From: Isosphaeraceae bacterium
GTDB taxonomy: Bacteria; Planctomycetota; Planctomycetia; Isosphaerales; Isosphaeraceae
Direction: 5' to 3'
DNA: 55,157 nt
Assembly: GCA_025356475.1 (NCBI GenBank)
Contig: JANXSX010000074.1
Location: 1 to 55,157, forward strand
The translations under genes were made by a program, and so were the position numbers. Below the pieces are notes generated by a model. It had not been told where the DNA came from and did not search any database. It was given only the letters and a program-made list of their open reading frames with translations. Below are positions 17,496 through 27,074 of the stretch, one piece after another. The number at the start of each line of letters is the position of its first letter. Position 1 is the first letter of the stretch.

Positions 17496-18218
17496 GGAAA
17501 TTCTCCAACAGATGCGTTCCAGCCTGGCTGCTTCGCCAGGTCCACCTCTTTGAGATGAACATGAAGCCGGTTACGCACATGCTCAGGTCAAATATCGCAA
17601 GTGCACGCCAGGAGAAGTTGAGAGTCCGAAGAATCAAAGGGGGAGGGTTGAGTCAGTGGGGGAGGTTGAGAGGAGGGAGTTCGAAGTCGAAAAGATTCAT
17701 GGTGAGGTCAAGGTCACTGAAGCTCGGAGAGAGCAACTCGGCGGGGAGAGGCGGCGGGGGAAATCTGAGAGAGCATAAAAAAGTAGCTGTCTTCTTAAAT
17801 TCTGCACAAAACCTTATCACCTCCATCTTAATCATCGGGCACAGGATCCAACACCTTCCGTGGAGCATGATCGCATTCTCCGGGCCAAAGTCAAGAGAAA
17901 CAGCCTTCCGGACGAAGGGAACTGCGATAAACGCTGAATTCCTTGGTCTAACGACGTCTGATTGTGATGGGGTTCAAAAATCACCTAAGAAACCAAATGC
18001 CTCATTAAATAGCAAGTAGTGCTCATAATAATTGCGTCAGGTTCGCCTTAAGTCCCTGGCCTCCGTGCGTGTGACGATCTCGCCGATTGTGTCTGCGATT
18101 GAGTTGAAACCGGTCGAGTCTCTGCTTTACAATCCGTTATACTTTGCGAGTCATCTTCAGCCCCTCAGCGTCCGTCCTCTCTCTACTCGATCCGATCCTT
18201 GCCCTCCACGGAGTTCGC
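17496..18218. other. Long intergenic gap with a polypurine tract
   Basis: No gene is supported in these 720 or so bases between two divergent genes. A purine-rich, G-run-containing tract is visible at about 17638-17690 on the plus strand (GGGGGAGGG, GGGGGAGG, GAGAGGAGGGAG), with more G runs to about 17760. It might form a G-quadruplex or triplex, or simply be a low-complexity leader of the minus-strand gene. The right end holds the promoter of the MoxR operon. Codons in the open frames here look random. Confidence 0.5.
18104..18133 (+). promoter_or_regulatory. Predicted promoter of the MoxR operon
   Basis: TTGAAA (18104-18109) is followed after 18 bases by TACAAT (18128-18133), about 85 bases before the MoxR start. 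It is the only good match upstream of the five-gene operon. Confidence 0.5.
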
Positions 18219-19250
18219 ATGTCCAGCGCTAGCGATCGGATCACACAGCTACTTGATGAATTCCGCCACTCTCGCGACATCATGACCACCGAGTTAAGTA
18301 AGGTCGTTGTCGGCCAGCACGAAGTGATCGAACAGATTCTCGCGGCGATATTTACACGTGGGCATGTGCTTTTAGTCGGTGTTCCCGGGCTGGCCAAGAC
18401 CCTGATGGTCAGTTCTCTGGCACGAATCCTCGACGTCGGCTTCAAGCGGATCCAGTTCACCCCGGACTTGATGCCCTCGGACATCACGGGCACCAACGTC
18501 CTTGAAGAGCCGGAAGCGGGTCGGCGAGAGTTCCGATTCGTCCCCGGCCCGATCTTCTCGAACATTATCTTGGCCGACGAAATTAACCGAACCCCGCCCA
18601 AGACTCAGGCGGCTTTGCTCCAGGCAATGCAGGAACGAGAAGTCACGGTCGGCCAGGAGACCTTGCAACTTCCCGATCCGTTCTTTGTGATTGCGACCCA
18701 GAATCCGATCGAGCAGGAAGGGACTTATCCCTTGCCCGAAGCCCAGCTCGACCGCTTCATGTTTGATATCCGGGTCGGTTACCCGAGTTTGGAAGAGGAG
18801 AAGAAGATCCTCTCCTCGACAACGAGGGGGGACTCGGTTGAACTCAAGAAAGTCCTCTCCAGCCGATCGATCGTCAACCTACAAAAGCTTGTGACCTCGG
18901 TGCCGATCTCGGATTACGCGGTTGAGTACGTCGCCCGACTCGTGCGGGCCACCCGTCCTGGAGATGAGAAATCGCCTGGCTTCATCAAGGAGTTGATCGA
19001 TTATGGCGCGGGTCCTCGGGCCGGCCAGAACTTGATCCTGGGGGGCAAGGCGATGGCCGCGATGGATGGTCGCTTCAGTGTCTCGCTCGACGACATCCGC
19101 AAGGTCGCGATCCCGGTCCTCCGGCACCGGATCAGCCCCAATTTTCAAGCCCAGGCTGAAGGGCAAACGACCGAGAGCATCATTAAGCGACTTGTCGCGG
19201 AGATCCGTGAACCTGACGTCCCCAAGTACGAGAAACGTGGCGGTGCCTGA
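18219..19250 (+). CDS. MoxR-family AAA+ ATPase
   Basis: MoxR ATPases are AAA+ chaperones that act on protein complexes, usually with von Willebrand A partners encoded next to them. The Walker A motif is [11 protein letters not shown] near residue 50, and Walker B is [40 protein letters not shown] is the family's sensor 1 region, followed by AQLDRF. The protein is 343 residues, a normal length. The ATG at 18219 is chosen because GGAG lies five bases upstream; an earlier in-frame ATG adds 25 residues not typical of the family. It is the first gene of an operon with DUF58 and two vWA membrane proteins. Confidence 0.95.
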   Translation: MSSASDRITQLLDEFRHSRDIMTTELSKVVVGQHEVIEQILAAIFTRGHVLLVGVPGLAKTLMVSSLARILDVGFKRIQFTPDLMPSDITGTNVLEEPEAGRREFRFVPGPIFSNIILADEINRTPPKTQAALLQAMQEREVTVGQETLQLPDPFFVIATQNPIEQEGTYPLPEAQLDRFMFDIRVGYPSLEEEKKILSSTTRGDSVELKKVLSSRSIVNLQKLVTSVPISDYAVEYVARLVRATRPGDEKSPGFIKELIDYGAGPRAGQNLILGGKAMAAMDGRFSVSLDDIRKVAIPVLRHRISPNFQAQAEGQTTESIIKRLVAEIREPDVPKYEKRGGA

Positions 19251-19302
19251 GCTTCGTCCCCAGAGGAATGATCGGAAACGCCGGTCTTTTGGAGTCTAAG
19301 CC

Positions 19303-20202
19303 TTGGCCAATTCCGCCGAGAAATATCTGCGCCCTGAGGTGATCCGCCAGGTCTCCCGGCTCGATCTTCGCGCCAAGTTCATCATTGAAGGCTTCATCTC
19401 GGGACTTCATGCGAGCCCCTTCCACGGGTTCTCGGTGGAGTTCTCCGAGCACAGGAAGTATTCGCCGGGCGATAATATTTCGGACATCGACTGGAATGTG
19501 TATGCCAAGACCGACCGCTACTACATCAAGAAATTCCAGGCTGAGACCAATCTCAACGGCTACCTGGTGATGGATCTGTCCGGGTCGATGGGTTACACCT
19601 ATCGGCAAGAACTCACGAAGTTCGAGTACAGCGTGAGTCTGGCGGCGGCCCTGGGATACCTGATGATCCATCAGCAGGACCCGGTCGGGATGATCGCGTT
19701 TGACCAGAAGGTCCGGCAAAGTTTACCCCCTCGGAGCAAACGATCTCAACTCGGCAACATTCTCTCGATGCTGGCGAACCTGAAGCCCTCGGGTGAGACT
19801 GCGATCGCGGCGAGCCTCCACCAGGTCGCGAGTATGATCCGCCATCGGAGCCTTGTGATCGTCTTCTCCGACCTCCTGGGCGATCGCGAATCGATCCAGA
19901 AGGCATTCCATCGACTTCGACACTCGGGGCACGACCTGATCGTATTCCACATCCTTGATGAGGCTGAGGCGCTCTTTCCGTTTGATGGAATGGTCGAGCT
20001 GGAAGACAACGAGACCCACGAGAAGCTGCTCGTGGATGCCGACGGGATTCGAGCCGACTATCTCGAAGAAGTTGCGGCGTTCCGAGGTTTCTATCAGAAG
20101 GAATGTCGAAGCGCCCGGACGGATTATGTTCCAATCCATACTGGGATGCCGTTCGACAAGGCCCTGATGAGCTACCTCTTGAGTCGACAGGCCCGAGGTT
20201 AA
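19303..20202 (+). CDS. DUF58 domain protein with vWA-like fold
   Basis: DUF58 proteins are partners of MoxR ATPases and contain a von Willebrand A-like domain. The diagnostic block is EFSEHRKYSPGDNISDIDW followed by NVYAKTDRYYIKKF. A metal-site (MIDAS) motif is seen in VMDLSGSMGYTYR, with the later Thr in SGETAIAAS and Asp in VIVFSDLLGD, so divalent-metal binding is plausible. The 299-residue protein has no membrane segment and is probably cytoplasmic. The start is a TTG at 19303 with GGAG eight bases upstream. It follows the MoxR gene by 52 bases and precedes the BatA-like gene by 33. Confidence 0.93.
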   Translation: MANSAEKYLRPEVIRQVSRLDLRAKFIIEGFISGLHASPFHGFSVEFSEHRKYSPGDNISDIDWNVYAKTDRYYIKKFQAETNLNGYLVMDLSGSMGYTYRQELTKFEYSVSLAAALGYLMIHQQDPVGMIAFDQKVRQSLPPRSKRSQLGNILSMLANLKPSGETAIAASLHQVASMIRHRSLVIVFSDLLGDRESIQKAFHRLRHSGHDLIVFHILDEAEALFPFDGMVELEDNETHEKLLVDADGIRADYLEEVAAFRGFYQKECRSARTDYVPIHTGMPFDKALMSYLLSRQARG

Positions 20203-20235
20203 TCCTGATCCCTCACTAGGGGAGTTTGGCCCGTC

Positions 20236-22389
20236 ATGGAATCGATCTTCATCAACGTCGGGCTCTTGGCCGGAGTCGCGCTCGGCGCGCTTCCGATCAT
20301 TATGCACTTATTCATGCGCCCGACTCCGAAGAAGATCATCTTCCCCGCCCTTCAGCTCGTTCGTGAGCGACACAAGCGTGCCAAGAGGTCGCTTAAGATC
20401 AAGAACTGGCTCCTTTTAATTGCTAGGATCGCGTTACTTGTCTTGATGGCTCTGGCGCTTGCTCGACCTCGGTTTTATTCGGCGGTACCGCTCGGTGATG
20501 AAAACATCCCGAAGGCCATCGCATTTGTCATCGATACCAGTCTGTCGATGCAGTTCACCGAAAAAGGGAAGGATCGACTCGCTGAGGCGAAGGAGCGGGC
20601 GATCGACGTCCTCGCTCGTGCTTCCGACACCAGTCAGGTCTTTGTGATTGATAGCGCTGATCCCGGGGTCCCGGTTGCGCTCAGTCCCGCCGGTGCCCGC
20701 AAACAACTCAACGCGCTCAATCTCCGGCCTGCGAATCGACAGTTGAACACATCCGTGGGACTCGGCTATACCGCAGTCCTCGCCAGCGACCGACTCCGCA
20801 AAGAGGTCTACGTTCTCACCGACCTGACCGCGAGCGCCTGGGATCTGGCCCACCCGGTCGAGGGACTCGAAAAGACCAAGGATGCCAAGACTCCGGTCAG
20901 TACGTTCGTCTTGAGGCTTGCCCCCAAGGATCTCAAGGATGTCGCGATCGTCGAGGCGGCGTCCTCGGCTGGCGATTCCACCGAGGTTCAAGTGAAAGTG
21001 CGCAATCAGGGTCCCAAGACGACCCGAGTGGTCGAGTTCAAGCTCGATGGCCAGGTGCGGGACAAGAAGACGCTCGACCTTCCGGAAGATAGCGAGGTCC
21101 CGGTCAAGTTCAACACCCCGCGCCTGGATCCAGGTCTGCACCGGGCTGAGATCCATCTGAGCGGAGGGACCGACCCTATGGAGTTCAATGATCTCCGGGT
21201 GCTGACGTTCCAGGTCGCAGCCTCGGCAAAAGTGCTGATTCTCTCCGACCTTGATGAAGATGGAGACTTCATTGCGACCGCGCTTGATGCCGATCCCTCG
21301 GCTGCCGTTGCCGATCCCACCCGACCGTTCTTGGTCGATCGCGGACGGGTCACTGAATTGACCAACAAGACCGCGGAGGGGCTCAGGTCCTATGCCACAA
21401 TCTTCCTTAACAATGTCGCCCGTCTGAGTGATGCTGATTGGCAGAAGCTTGGAGCATACGTCCGGGAAGGGGGCGGGGTGGTGATCGGTCTGGGGAACAG
21501 GGTCCAGATCGATTCCTACAATAGTGACACAGCGGCTGCGATCTTGCCGGGCCGGCTCGACAAGGTTATTACCTTCAAGGAGCCCACCACATTTGGTCAG
21601 ATCACAGTTGATCATTCGCTGTTTACACGGTACACGAAGGACCTGGCCACGGATCTGGGGGGCGTACCCGTCTTCAAGGCCTGGGGCGTTACTCCCGGAC
21701 CTGCGACAAGGTCGGTGGTGACTCTTACCGAAGGAGGCCCCGGACTTCTCGAACGGACATTCAAGGGAACGAAGACCGGGCGAGTTCTCTTGTGGACGAC
21801 CCCTCTGTCTCGACGAGGCCAAGGCGATGATCCAGCGGCATGGAACGAGCTTCCGCTGTTTTTCTCGTTCTGGTACCTCGTCAAGCAGACTGTGCCTTAT
21901 CTCTCAGGGATTGAAGGGGCCAAGCTCAATTACGACGCGGGTGAGGATGTGATCTTGCCCCTCGACCCTTCACGGCGTCTGACGAATTATGTCGTCCAGG
22001 GGCCGGACCAGAAGACGGCGGATCGCCAATCGCCCTCTGCGACCACGACGACTCTTATCCTGAGCGCTCCGCCCCAACTTGGTCAGTGGAATGTGACCGG
22101 GAGTGGGCTCAATGGTGCGACCGCAACTCTGGGATTTAGCGTCAATGCCCCGGAAAGCGAGAGTCGGCTCCGGTTACTCAAGACCGAAGAACTCGACCAG
22201 CTCTTTGGCAAGGACAACTACGGGCTCGCCGAGACAACCGAGGGGTTAAAAGGTGAGATCGACAAAAAGGTATATGGACGAGAGTTGTTTCCCTGGGTGA
22301 TGCTCTTGATCTTGATCCTACTCACCGCCGAAAATCTGTTGGCGAACAAGTTTCATCGCGAGACGGGTCCTCGTCCGTCCGTCGCCTAG
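20236..22389 (+). CDS. BatA-like membrane protein with vWA domain
   Basis: This 717-residue protein opens with two membrane segments: residues 5-25, and about 57-77 around WLLLIARIALLVLMALALARP. The stretch LPIIMHLFMRPTPKKIIFPAL is the recognisable BatA N-terminal region. A vWA domain follows with an intact DxSxS metal motif (FVIDTSLSMQF) and a later Asp in VYVLTDLTASAW. The middle holds an Ig-like domain and a region resembling the glutamine-amidotransferase-like fold (SAKVLILSDLDEDGD, VREGGGVVIGLGNRVQ). A C-terminal membrane segment (WVMLLILILLTAENLLANKF) anchors the end. It probably scaffolds an envelope complex with the MoxR ATPase. The exact function is unknown. Confidence 0.88.
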   Translation: MESIFINVGLLAGVALGALPIIMHLFMRPTPKKIIFPALQLVRERHKRAKRSLKIKNWLLLIARIALLVLMALALARPRFYSAVPLGDENIPKAIAFVIDTSLSMQFTEKGKDRLAEAKERAIDVLARASDTSQVFVIDSADPGVPVALSPAGARKQLNALNLRPANRQLNTSVGLGYTAVLASDRLRKEVYVLTDLTASAWDLAHPVEGLEKTKDAKTPVSTFVLRLAPKDLKDVAIVEAASSAGDSTEVQVKVRNQGPKTTRVVEFKLDGQVRDKKTLDLPEDSEVPVKFNTPRLDPGLHRAEIHLSGGTDPMEFNDLRVLTFQVAASAKVLILSDLDEDGDFIATALDADPSAAVADPTRPFLVDRGRVTELTNKTAEGLRSYATIFLNNVARLSDADWQKLGAYVREGGGVVIGLGNRVQIDSYNSDTAAAILPGRLDKVITFKEPTTFGQITVDHSLFTRYTKDLATDLGGVPVFKAWGVTPGPATRSVVTLTEGGPGLLERTFKGTKTGRVLLWTTPLSRRGQGDDPAAWNELPLFFSFWYLVKQTVPYLSGIEGAKLNYDAGEDVILPLDPSRRLTNYVVQGPDQKTADRQSPSATTTTLILSAPPQLGQWNVTGSGLNGATATLGFSVNAPESESRLRLLKTEELDQLFGKDNYGLAETTEGLKGEIDKKVYGRELFPWVMLLILILLTAENLLANKFHRETGPRPSVA

Positions 22390-22412
22390 CTTTCAGGCGT
22401 GGAGTCTCGCTG

Positions 22413-24614
22413 ATGTCGTTAAGTTTCAGTCCGATCGGTCCTTGGATCGCCGTCTCGACAGTCGCGATCCTCGTGATGGGGATAACCGTGTGGGCTTACC
22501 TCCAACGTCTCCGAGGAAGCACCGGCAGGTGGCGTTGGTTTGCCCTTGGTTTGCGGCTCTTTGCGGTGATTCTCTGTCTGCTCGCCGCACTCAGGCCGAG
22601 CGTCATCGTCTCTGAGAAGAAGAAGCAAACCGCCTCATTGGTGGTGTTGCTTGACCGTTCCAAGAGCATGGGGATGAGCGACGAACGCGCCGGTCAGCGG
22701 CGCTGGAATGCCGAACTCAAGGTCGCCGAGGAGATCCGCGAGGCTGTCAAGGATCTGCCTCCCGACCTTGATGTCAAATTTTACCGCTATGACTCCGAAC
22801 TTCATGACGACAAGCCGGAGGACACCGAACCGACCGGGGGTGCCACGGCGATCGGTGACATCTTGACCGAAGCGCAGAAGCGTCAAGGGGGCAAACGTGT
22901 CGCCCAGTTCCTGCTCCTCGGCGACGGAGGCTCGAATAAGGGCCTCTCTCCATTGATCGTGGCTGAGCGTTTCAAAACATTGCAAATTCCGATCGTTACG
23001 GTGGGGTTCGGCTCGGAGACGGCGGGGGCCAGTTCTCGCGACCTCGCTGCTAAGGATCTGGTCGCTGGCCCAACGGGTTTCGTCAAAAACCAGTTGCAAG
23101 TTCGCGGTACGATCGGGGTCCGTGGATTCCCCAACCAACCGATTGATGTTGAACTCCTTGTCGAAGGCGAATCTAAGCCGGTTGCCTCGATCAAGATCAC
23201 GGCCAAGCAAGGGGTCGATGTCATCCCCGTCACTGGTTTGACCTATACGCCCACCACTCCCGGAGAGAAGAAGCTCACACTCAGGGTCGTCCCTAAGGAC
23301 GGAGAGCTCGTCTCAACCAACAACGAAATCAGCACGTTTGTGACGATTTTGAAGGGGGGCTTGAGCGTTCTTTACGTTCAGGGCAAGAACTTCTCGTATG
23401 ACCCGAAGTACCTGGACCGGGCACTCGATAGCTCGCCTGATATTGAAGTGAAGTTCATTGCAGCTCGTCGCCCCGCCCAGGGGGGTGTCTCACTGATCGA
23501 CGACACCGAGTTCGACTCAAAGCACGATGTCTACATTCTCGGCGATGTACCAGCAAGCCACTTGAGTCGGAATCAGCAGAAGCTACTGGCGAATGCCGTC
23601 GAGAAGGGGGCCGGGCTGATGATGCTCGGCGGGTACGATAGTTTCGGGGCAGGAGGTTGGAGCGGAACCGAAGTCGCCCGAGTTCTTCCGGTTGAGATCC
23701 ATCCAGGAGATGGTCAAAACGAGCCGAAAGCGGGCTTGAAGGTCATCCCCAACGCCACGGCAATCGATAGCTACATCATGCAGCTTAGCGCAAACAAGGC
23801 GGAGTCGAAACGGATCTGGGAAGATCTCCCGCCGATCACGGGTGCCAACCGATTTGGGAAGCCGGCCCTAGCTGCCACGGTGCTCGCACAAACCCCGAAT
23901 CGGGAACCGATTCTGGTCGGCATGGACGTCGGTCGAGGTCGGTCGCTCGCGTTCGGTGGCGAAACATGGCCATGGGCGAGGACCACCGAAGAGGGTAGGC
24001 TAGCCCACCGTAAGTTCTGGCGACAAGCGGTCCTCTGGTTGGCGAAGAAAGAGAACGACGGGGAAAATCAGGTCAAGATTACACTCGACCGGAGGCGGAT
24101 CTCGGTCGGTCAGAAGTTGGATGTGAGCATCACCGCCCGCGACGCCAAGTCCGAGCCAATCACCGATGTGACCTTCGAAACCACCGTCGCTCGCGAAGGG
24201 GCAGGGGCCCCGGCTCCCGAACGGGTCGAGGTCTTCAACCAAGGTGGTGACGGTAAGGGAAGCTACTACGCCACTTCGACCGCTGGCGACTACAAAATGT
24301 CCGTAATCGCCAAGCGAAACGGCCAAGAAGTCGGCAGAGACTCCGCGCGTTTCTTGGTCTATGAAGACGACCGCGAACTCGAAAACCCCGCCGCCGACCT
24401 CGCCCTCTTGCGCCAGATGGCGGAATTAACAGGGGGCGTCTCACTCCCTGCGGAATCGATCACCAAACATATCCGTGAGATGAAGACCGACGAGTTTACC
24501 GAATATACCAGCCAGGTTGAGCATCGCATCTGGGATAACTGGCCGTTCTTGTTGCTCTTCGTCACTGCTCTTCTCCTGGAGTGGTTCCTTCGAAAGCGGC
24601 ACGGCTGGGTCTGA
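22413..24614 (+). CDS. Membrane vWA/glutamine-amidotransferase-like protein
   Basis: This second vWA membrane protein has 733 residues. Two membrane segments lie at about 10-28 and 42-62, and a last one near the C-terminus (PFLLLFVTALLLEWFL). The vWA domain follows the second segment, with DRSKSMGMSDE, TGGATAIGDIL and LLLGDGGSNKG as MIDAS positions. The middle contains an Ig-like region, then a glutamine-amidotransferase-like domain (GLSVLYVQGKNFSYDPKYL, AGLMMLGGYDSFGAGGWSG) and a further Ig-like part. It begins 24 bases after the BatA-like gene. It is not a simple duplicate of that gene, as the two differ in domain detail. Confidence 0.86.
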   Translation: MSLSFSPIGPWIAVSTVAILVMGITVWAYLQRLRGSTGRWRWFALGLRLFAVILCLLAALRPSVIVSEKKKQTASLVVLLDRSKSMGMSDERAGQRRWNAELKVAEEIREAVKDLPPDLDVKFYRYDSELHDDKPEDTEPTGGATAIGDILTEAQKRQGGKRVAQFLLLGDGGSNKGLSPLIVAERFKTLQIPIVTVGFGSETAGASSRDLAAKDLVAGPTGFVKNQLQVRGTIGVRGFPNQPIDVELLVEGESKPVASIKITAKQGVDVIPVTGLTYTPTTPGEKKLTLRVVPKDGELVSTNNEISTFVTILKGGLSVLYVQGKNFSYDPKYLDRALDSSPDIEVKFIAARRPAQGGVSLIDDTEFDSKHDVYILGDVPASHLSRNQQKLLANAVEKGAGLMMLGGYDSFGAGGWSGTEVARVLPVEIHPGDGQNEPKAGLKVIPNATAIDSYIMQLSANKAESKRIWEDLPPITGANRFGKPALAATVLAQTPNREPILVGMDVGRGRSLAFGGETWPWARTTEEGRLAHRKFWRQAVLWLAKKENDGENQVKITLDRRRISVGQKLDVSITARDAKSEPITDVTFETTVAREGAGAPAPERVEVFNQGGDGKGSYYATSTAGDYKMSVIAKRNGQEVGRDSARFLVYEDDRELENPAADLALLRQMAELTGGVSLPAESITKHIREMKTDEFTEYTSQVEHRIWDNWPFLLLFVTALLLEWFLRKRHGWV

Positions 24615-24641
24615 GGCTGTGCGGTATCAAACACGTAGTGC

Positions 24642-24647
24642 TACAAT
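24642..24647 (+). promoter_or_regulatory. Possible internal extended -10 promoter
   Basis: TGCTACAAT, an extended -10-like box, lies 43 bases before the toroid-DUF4159 gene. No good -35 box is present 17 bases upstream, so this is weak. It would let the last gene of the MoxR operon be made on its own. Confidence 0.25.
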
Positions 24648-24689
24648 AGTCGTAGATCACGATGGTTCGTCCTGAGGGAGTGGCACGCC

Positions 24690-26981
24690 ATGCTTCGACG
24701 CAAACGCTGGATTCCAGTCGGCCTTGTTGTGTCGATATTGGCCGGAGCGACTGTCGAAGCGGCAGTCTCTCGCGAACAAGTTGAGAAAGGCATCAAACTC
24801 GGAGTTAGGTTTCTCAAGCAGAAACAACGCGCGGATGGGTCTTGGCTCGAACTTCAGGACGACGCCAAGACCGGCCAGACGAGCTTGATCACCCTAGCCT
24901 TGCTGACAGCGGGTGAGCCTGCGGACTCCCCAGAAATGAGCAAAGCGTTAAGTTATCTGGGCAAGTTCACGCCAGATCAACTGGACAGTACCTACTCGGT
25001 CGCGCTCCAGACCATGGTCTTCGCCGCTGCCGATCCCAAGCGATTCAATGTCAAGATCACCGACAATGTGAACTGGTTGGAGCAAGCCCAATTGAAGCCC
25101 GGCGAGCGGTTCGGACCACCAGGAGCCTGGGCCTATAAACGAAGCCACACTCAACAGGGCGACAACTCGAATAGTCAGTACGCCCTACTCGGACTGAACG
25201 CTGCCAGCGAGGTTGGAGTTGCAGTTAACAAGAATACCTGGGAGCTGGCGCGAAAATACTGGGAGATCGGCCAACACCTGGATGGGAGCTGGGCTTACCA
25301 CCAGGACTCGATGGGCAATTCGAGCGGAAGCATGTCGTGTGCAGGGATCAGTAGCCTGATCATTACCGGCCTGAAGCGATTCCAAGGGCTTGAGGCCATT
25401 GAAGGCGACCATGTGATCAATTGCGGTAAGGGTGGGATTAATCCGCGACTTCAGCGTGCGGTCGACTGGATGGCCGCTAACTTCCGGGTTGGTGATAACA
25501 TCGGCCAGGGATCGAATTGGAAGTTCTACTACCTATATGGATTAGAACGAGCAGGCCGATTAACGGGCCAACGGTTCTTTGGTGGTCACGACTGGTACCG
25601 CGAAGGGGCGGAAGAGCTGATCTCCATCCAGGACCCGCTTCAGGGGAGTTGGCGAGGTCAGAACTATGTGGAAGGTGACCCGCTGATTGCGACCAGTTTC
25701 GCCCTGTTGTTCCTAGCCAAGGGACGTTCGCCGGTCCTGATCAACAAGCTTCGGCACGGGCCTGGCAACGACTGGAGCAACGACCCCGACGATATCCGGA
25801 ACCTCGTCTCCGTGGTCTCGACGGATTGGAAGCACTTGCTGACCTGGCAGGTTGTCGATCCCAACTTCGCGACCGTCGAGGACCTGCTCCAAGCGCCAAT
25901 CCTCTACTTCAATGGGCATGAGGCTCCGGTCTTCACCAATCGCGGCAAGGAAAACCTGCGAGAATACGTCGAGCAAGGGGGCTTCATCTTCGCTGAGGCC
26001 TGTTGCGGAAAAGCCAATTTCGATACCGGCTTCAAGGCACTGATGAAAGAGCTCTTCCCCGAGCCCGAGTATGACCTTCACCCCTTGGCCGACGACCACG
26101 CAATCTGGCGAGCTCGCCATCCACTGACACCTGATGTCCATCCCCTCTGGGGAATCGAACACGGCTGTCGAACAGTCGTGATTTATTCGCCTGGCGACCT
26201 GTCCTGCTACTGGAACCTGATGGAGTCGAACCCCGGTAACGCGATGGTCGTCAAGGCCCAACGAGTCGGTCAAAACGTCGTTGACTATGCGACCGGACGC
26301 GAGTTGCCAGCCGATAAGCTCACGGTTCGAGAGGTCAAGAACTTCAAGTCGGAGCCTCCCAAGCGGGGTGCCCTCCGCATCGCCAAGCTCAAGCACGCCG
26401 GCGATTGGAACGTGGCCCCGCTGGCCATTCCCAACCTGACCGCGACCCTGAAGGAGAAGCTTCAGTTTGACGTGGTCATCAACCACTACGAGCTCGTTCC
26501 CAAAGATCCGAACCTGATCAATTACCCGTTAATCTACATTCACGGGAGGGCGGCTCTCTCGTTCACTGACGAGGACAAACAGATCCTCCGCCGTCATCTC
26601 GAGCCAGGCGGTGGAACTCTGTTCGCCGATGCAGCGTGCGGCAGTCCCGCCTTCGATGCCGCGTTCCGCAAATTCTGTGCGGAACTCGCACCCGACAGCG
26701 CACTCGTGCCGATCCCAAAGGAGGATGTCATCTACACCAAGAAAGTCGGATTCGACCTCGCAAATTGCCGGCTCGGCAAAGCCGCAGGTGGGGGTGAGGA
26801 TTTCCCCCAACTCGAAGGGGTCAAGATCGACGGGCGTTGGGCAGTGATCTACTCGAAATTCGACATTGGTTGTGCGCTGGAACGGCACTCCGGGTTGGAT
26901 TGTAAGGGGTATACCTATGAGAGCGCCATGCGTATCGCCGCGAACATTGTGCTGTATGCGACCCTTCCCGGCGGAAACTAG
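24690..26981 (+). CDS. Exported alpha/alpha-toroid protein with two DUF4159 modules
   Basis: The 763-residue protein starts with a signal-peptide-like RRKRWIPVGLVVSILAGATVEA. Residues about 30-330 form a prenyltransferase/squalene-cyclase-like alpha/alpha toroid with repeated motifs such as VRFLKQKQRADGSWLE, WEIGQHLDGSWAY and ISIQDPLQGSWRG. Two related modules follow, each like DUF4159: LREYVEQGGFIFAEACCGK (about 430) and LRRHLEPGGGTLFADAACG (about 635). The strands VVIYSPGDLSCYW and AVIYSKFDIGCALE also match each other, pointing to internal duplication. It is the last gene of the MoxR operon, 75 bases after the vWA gene. Its substrate is unknown; a cyclase reaction is not implied by the fold. 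Confidence 0.88.
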   Translation: MLRRKRWIPVGLVVSILAGATVEAAVSREQVEKGIKLGVRFLKQKQRADGSWLELQDDAKTGQTSLITLALLTAGEPADSPEMSKALSYLGKFTPDQLDSTYSVALQTMVFAAADPKRFNVKITDNVNWLEQAQLKPGERFGPPGAWAYKRSHTQQGDNSNSQYALLGLNAASEVGVAVNKNTWELARKYWEIGQHLDGSWAYHQDSMGNSSGSMSCAGISSLIITGLKRFQGLEAIEGDHVINCGKGGINPRLQRAVDWMAANFRVGDNIGQGSNWKFYYLYGLERAGRLTGQRFFGGHDWYREGAEELISIQDPLQGSWRGQNYVEGDPLIATSFALLFLAKGRSPVLINKLRHGPGNDWSNDPDDIRNLVSVVSTDWKHLLTWQVVDPNFATVEDLLQAPILYFNGHEAPVFTNRGKENLREYVEQGGFIFAEACCGKANFDTGFKALMKELFPEPEYDLHPLADDHAIWRARHPLTPDVHPLWGIEHGCRTVVIYSPGDLSCYWNLMESNPGNAMVVKAQRVGQNVVDYATGRELPADKLTVREVKNFKSEPPKRGALRIAKLKHAGDWNVAPLAIPNLTATLKEKLQFDVVINHYELVPKDPNLINYPLIYIHGRAALSFTDEDKQILRRHLEPGGGTLFADAACGSPAFDAAFRKFCAELAPDSALVPIPKEDVIYTKKVGFDLANCRLGKAAGGGEDFPQLEGVKIDGRWAVIYSKFDIGCALERHSGLDCKGYTYESAMRIAANIVLYATLPGGN

Positions 26982-26991
26982 CTTGGCTCGC

Positions 26992-27021
26992 TTGGCGATG
27001 TTGGGCCCCGCCGGTTAGAAT
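26992..27021 (+). promoter_or_regulatory. Predicted promoter of the Ser/Thr kinase gene
   Basis: TTGGCG (26992-26997) is followed after 18 bases by TAGAAT (27016-27021), about 54 bases before the kinase start. It separates the kinase module from the MoxR operon in transcription. Confidence 0.5.
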
Positions 27022-27074
27022 TGTTGAAGATCCTTTGTTCGAAGTAGCGTGTAGTCAGACTCGGGAATCAAGCC

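Noticed and set aside
20434-21822. Long antisense open frame opposite the BatA-like gene
   Set aside because: The plus strand has clear membrane and vWA motifs; the antisense frame has no domain or ribosome site and arises from codon bias.
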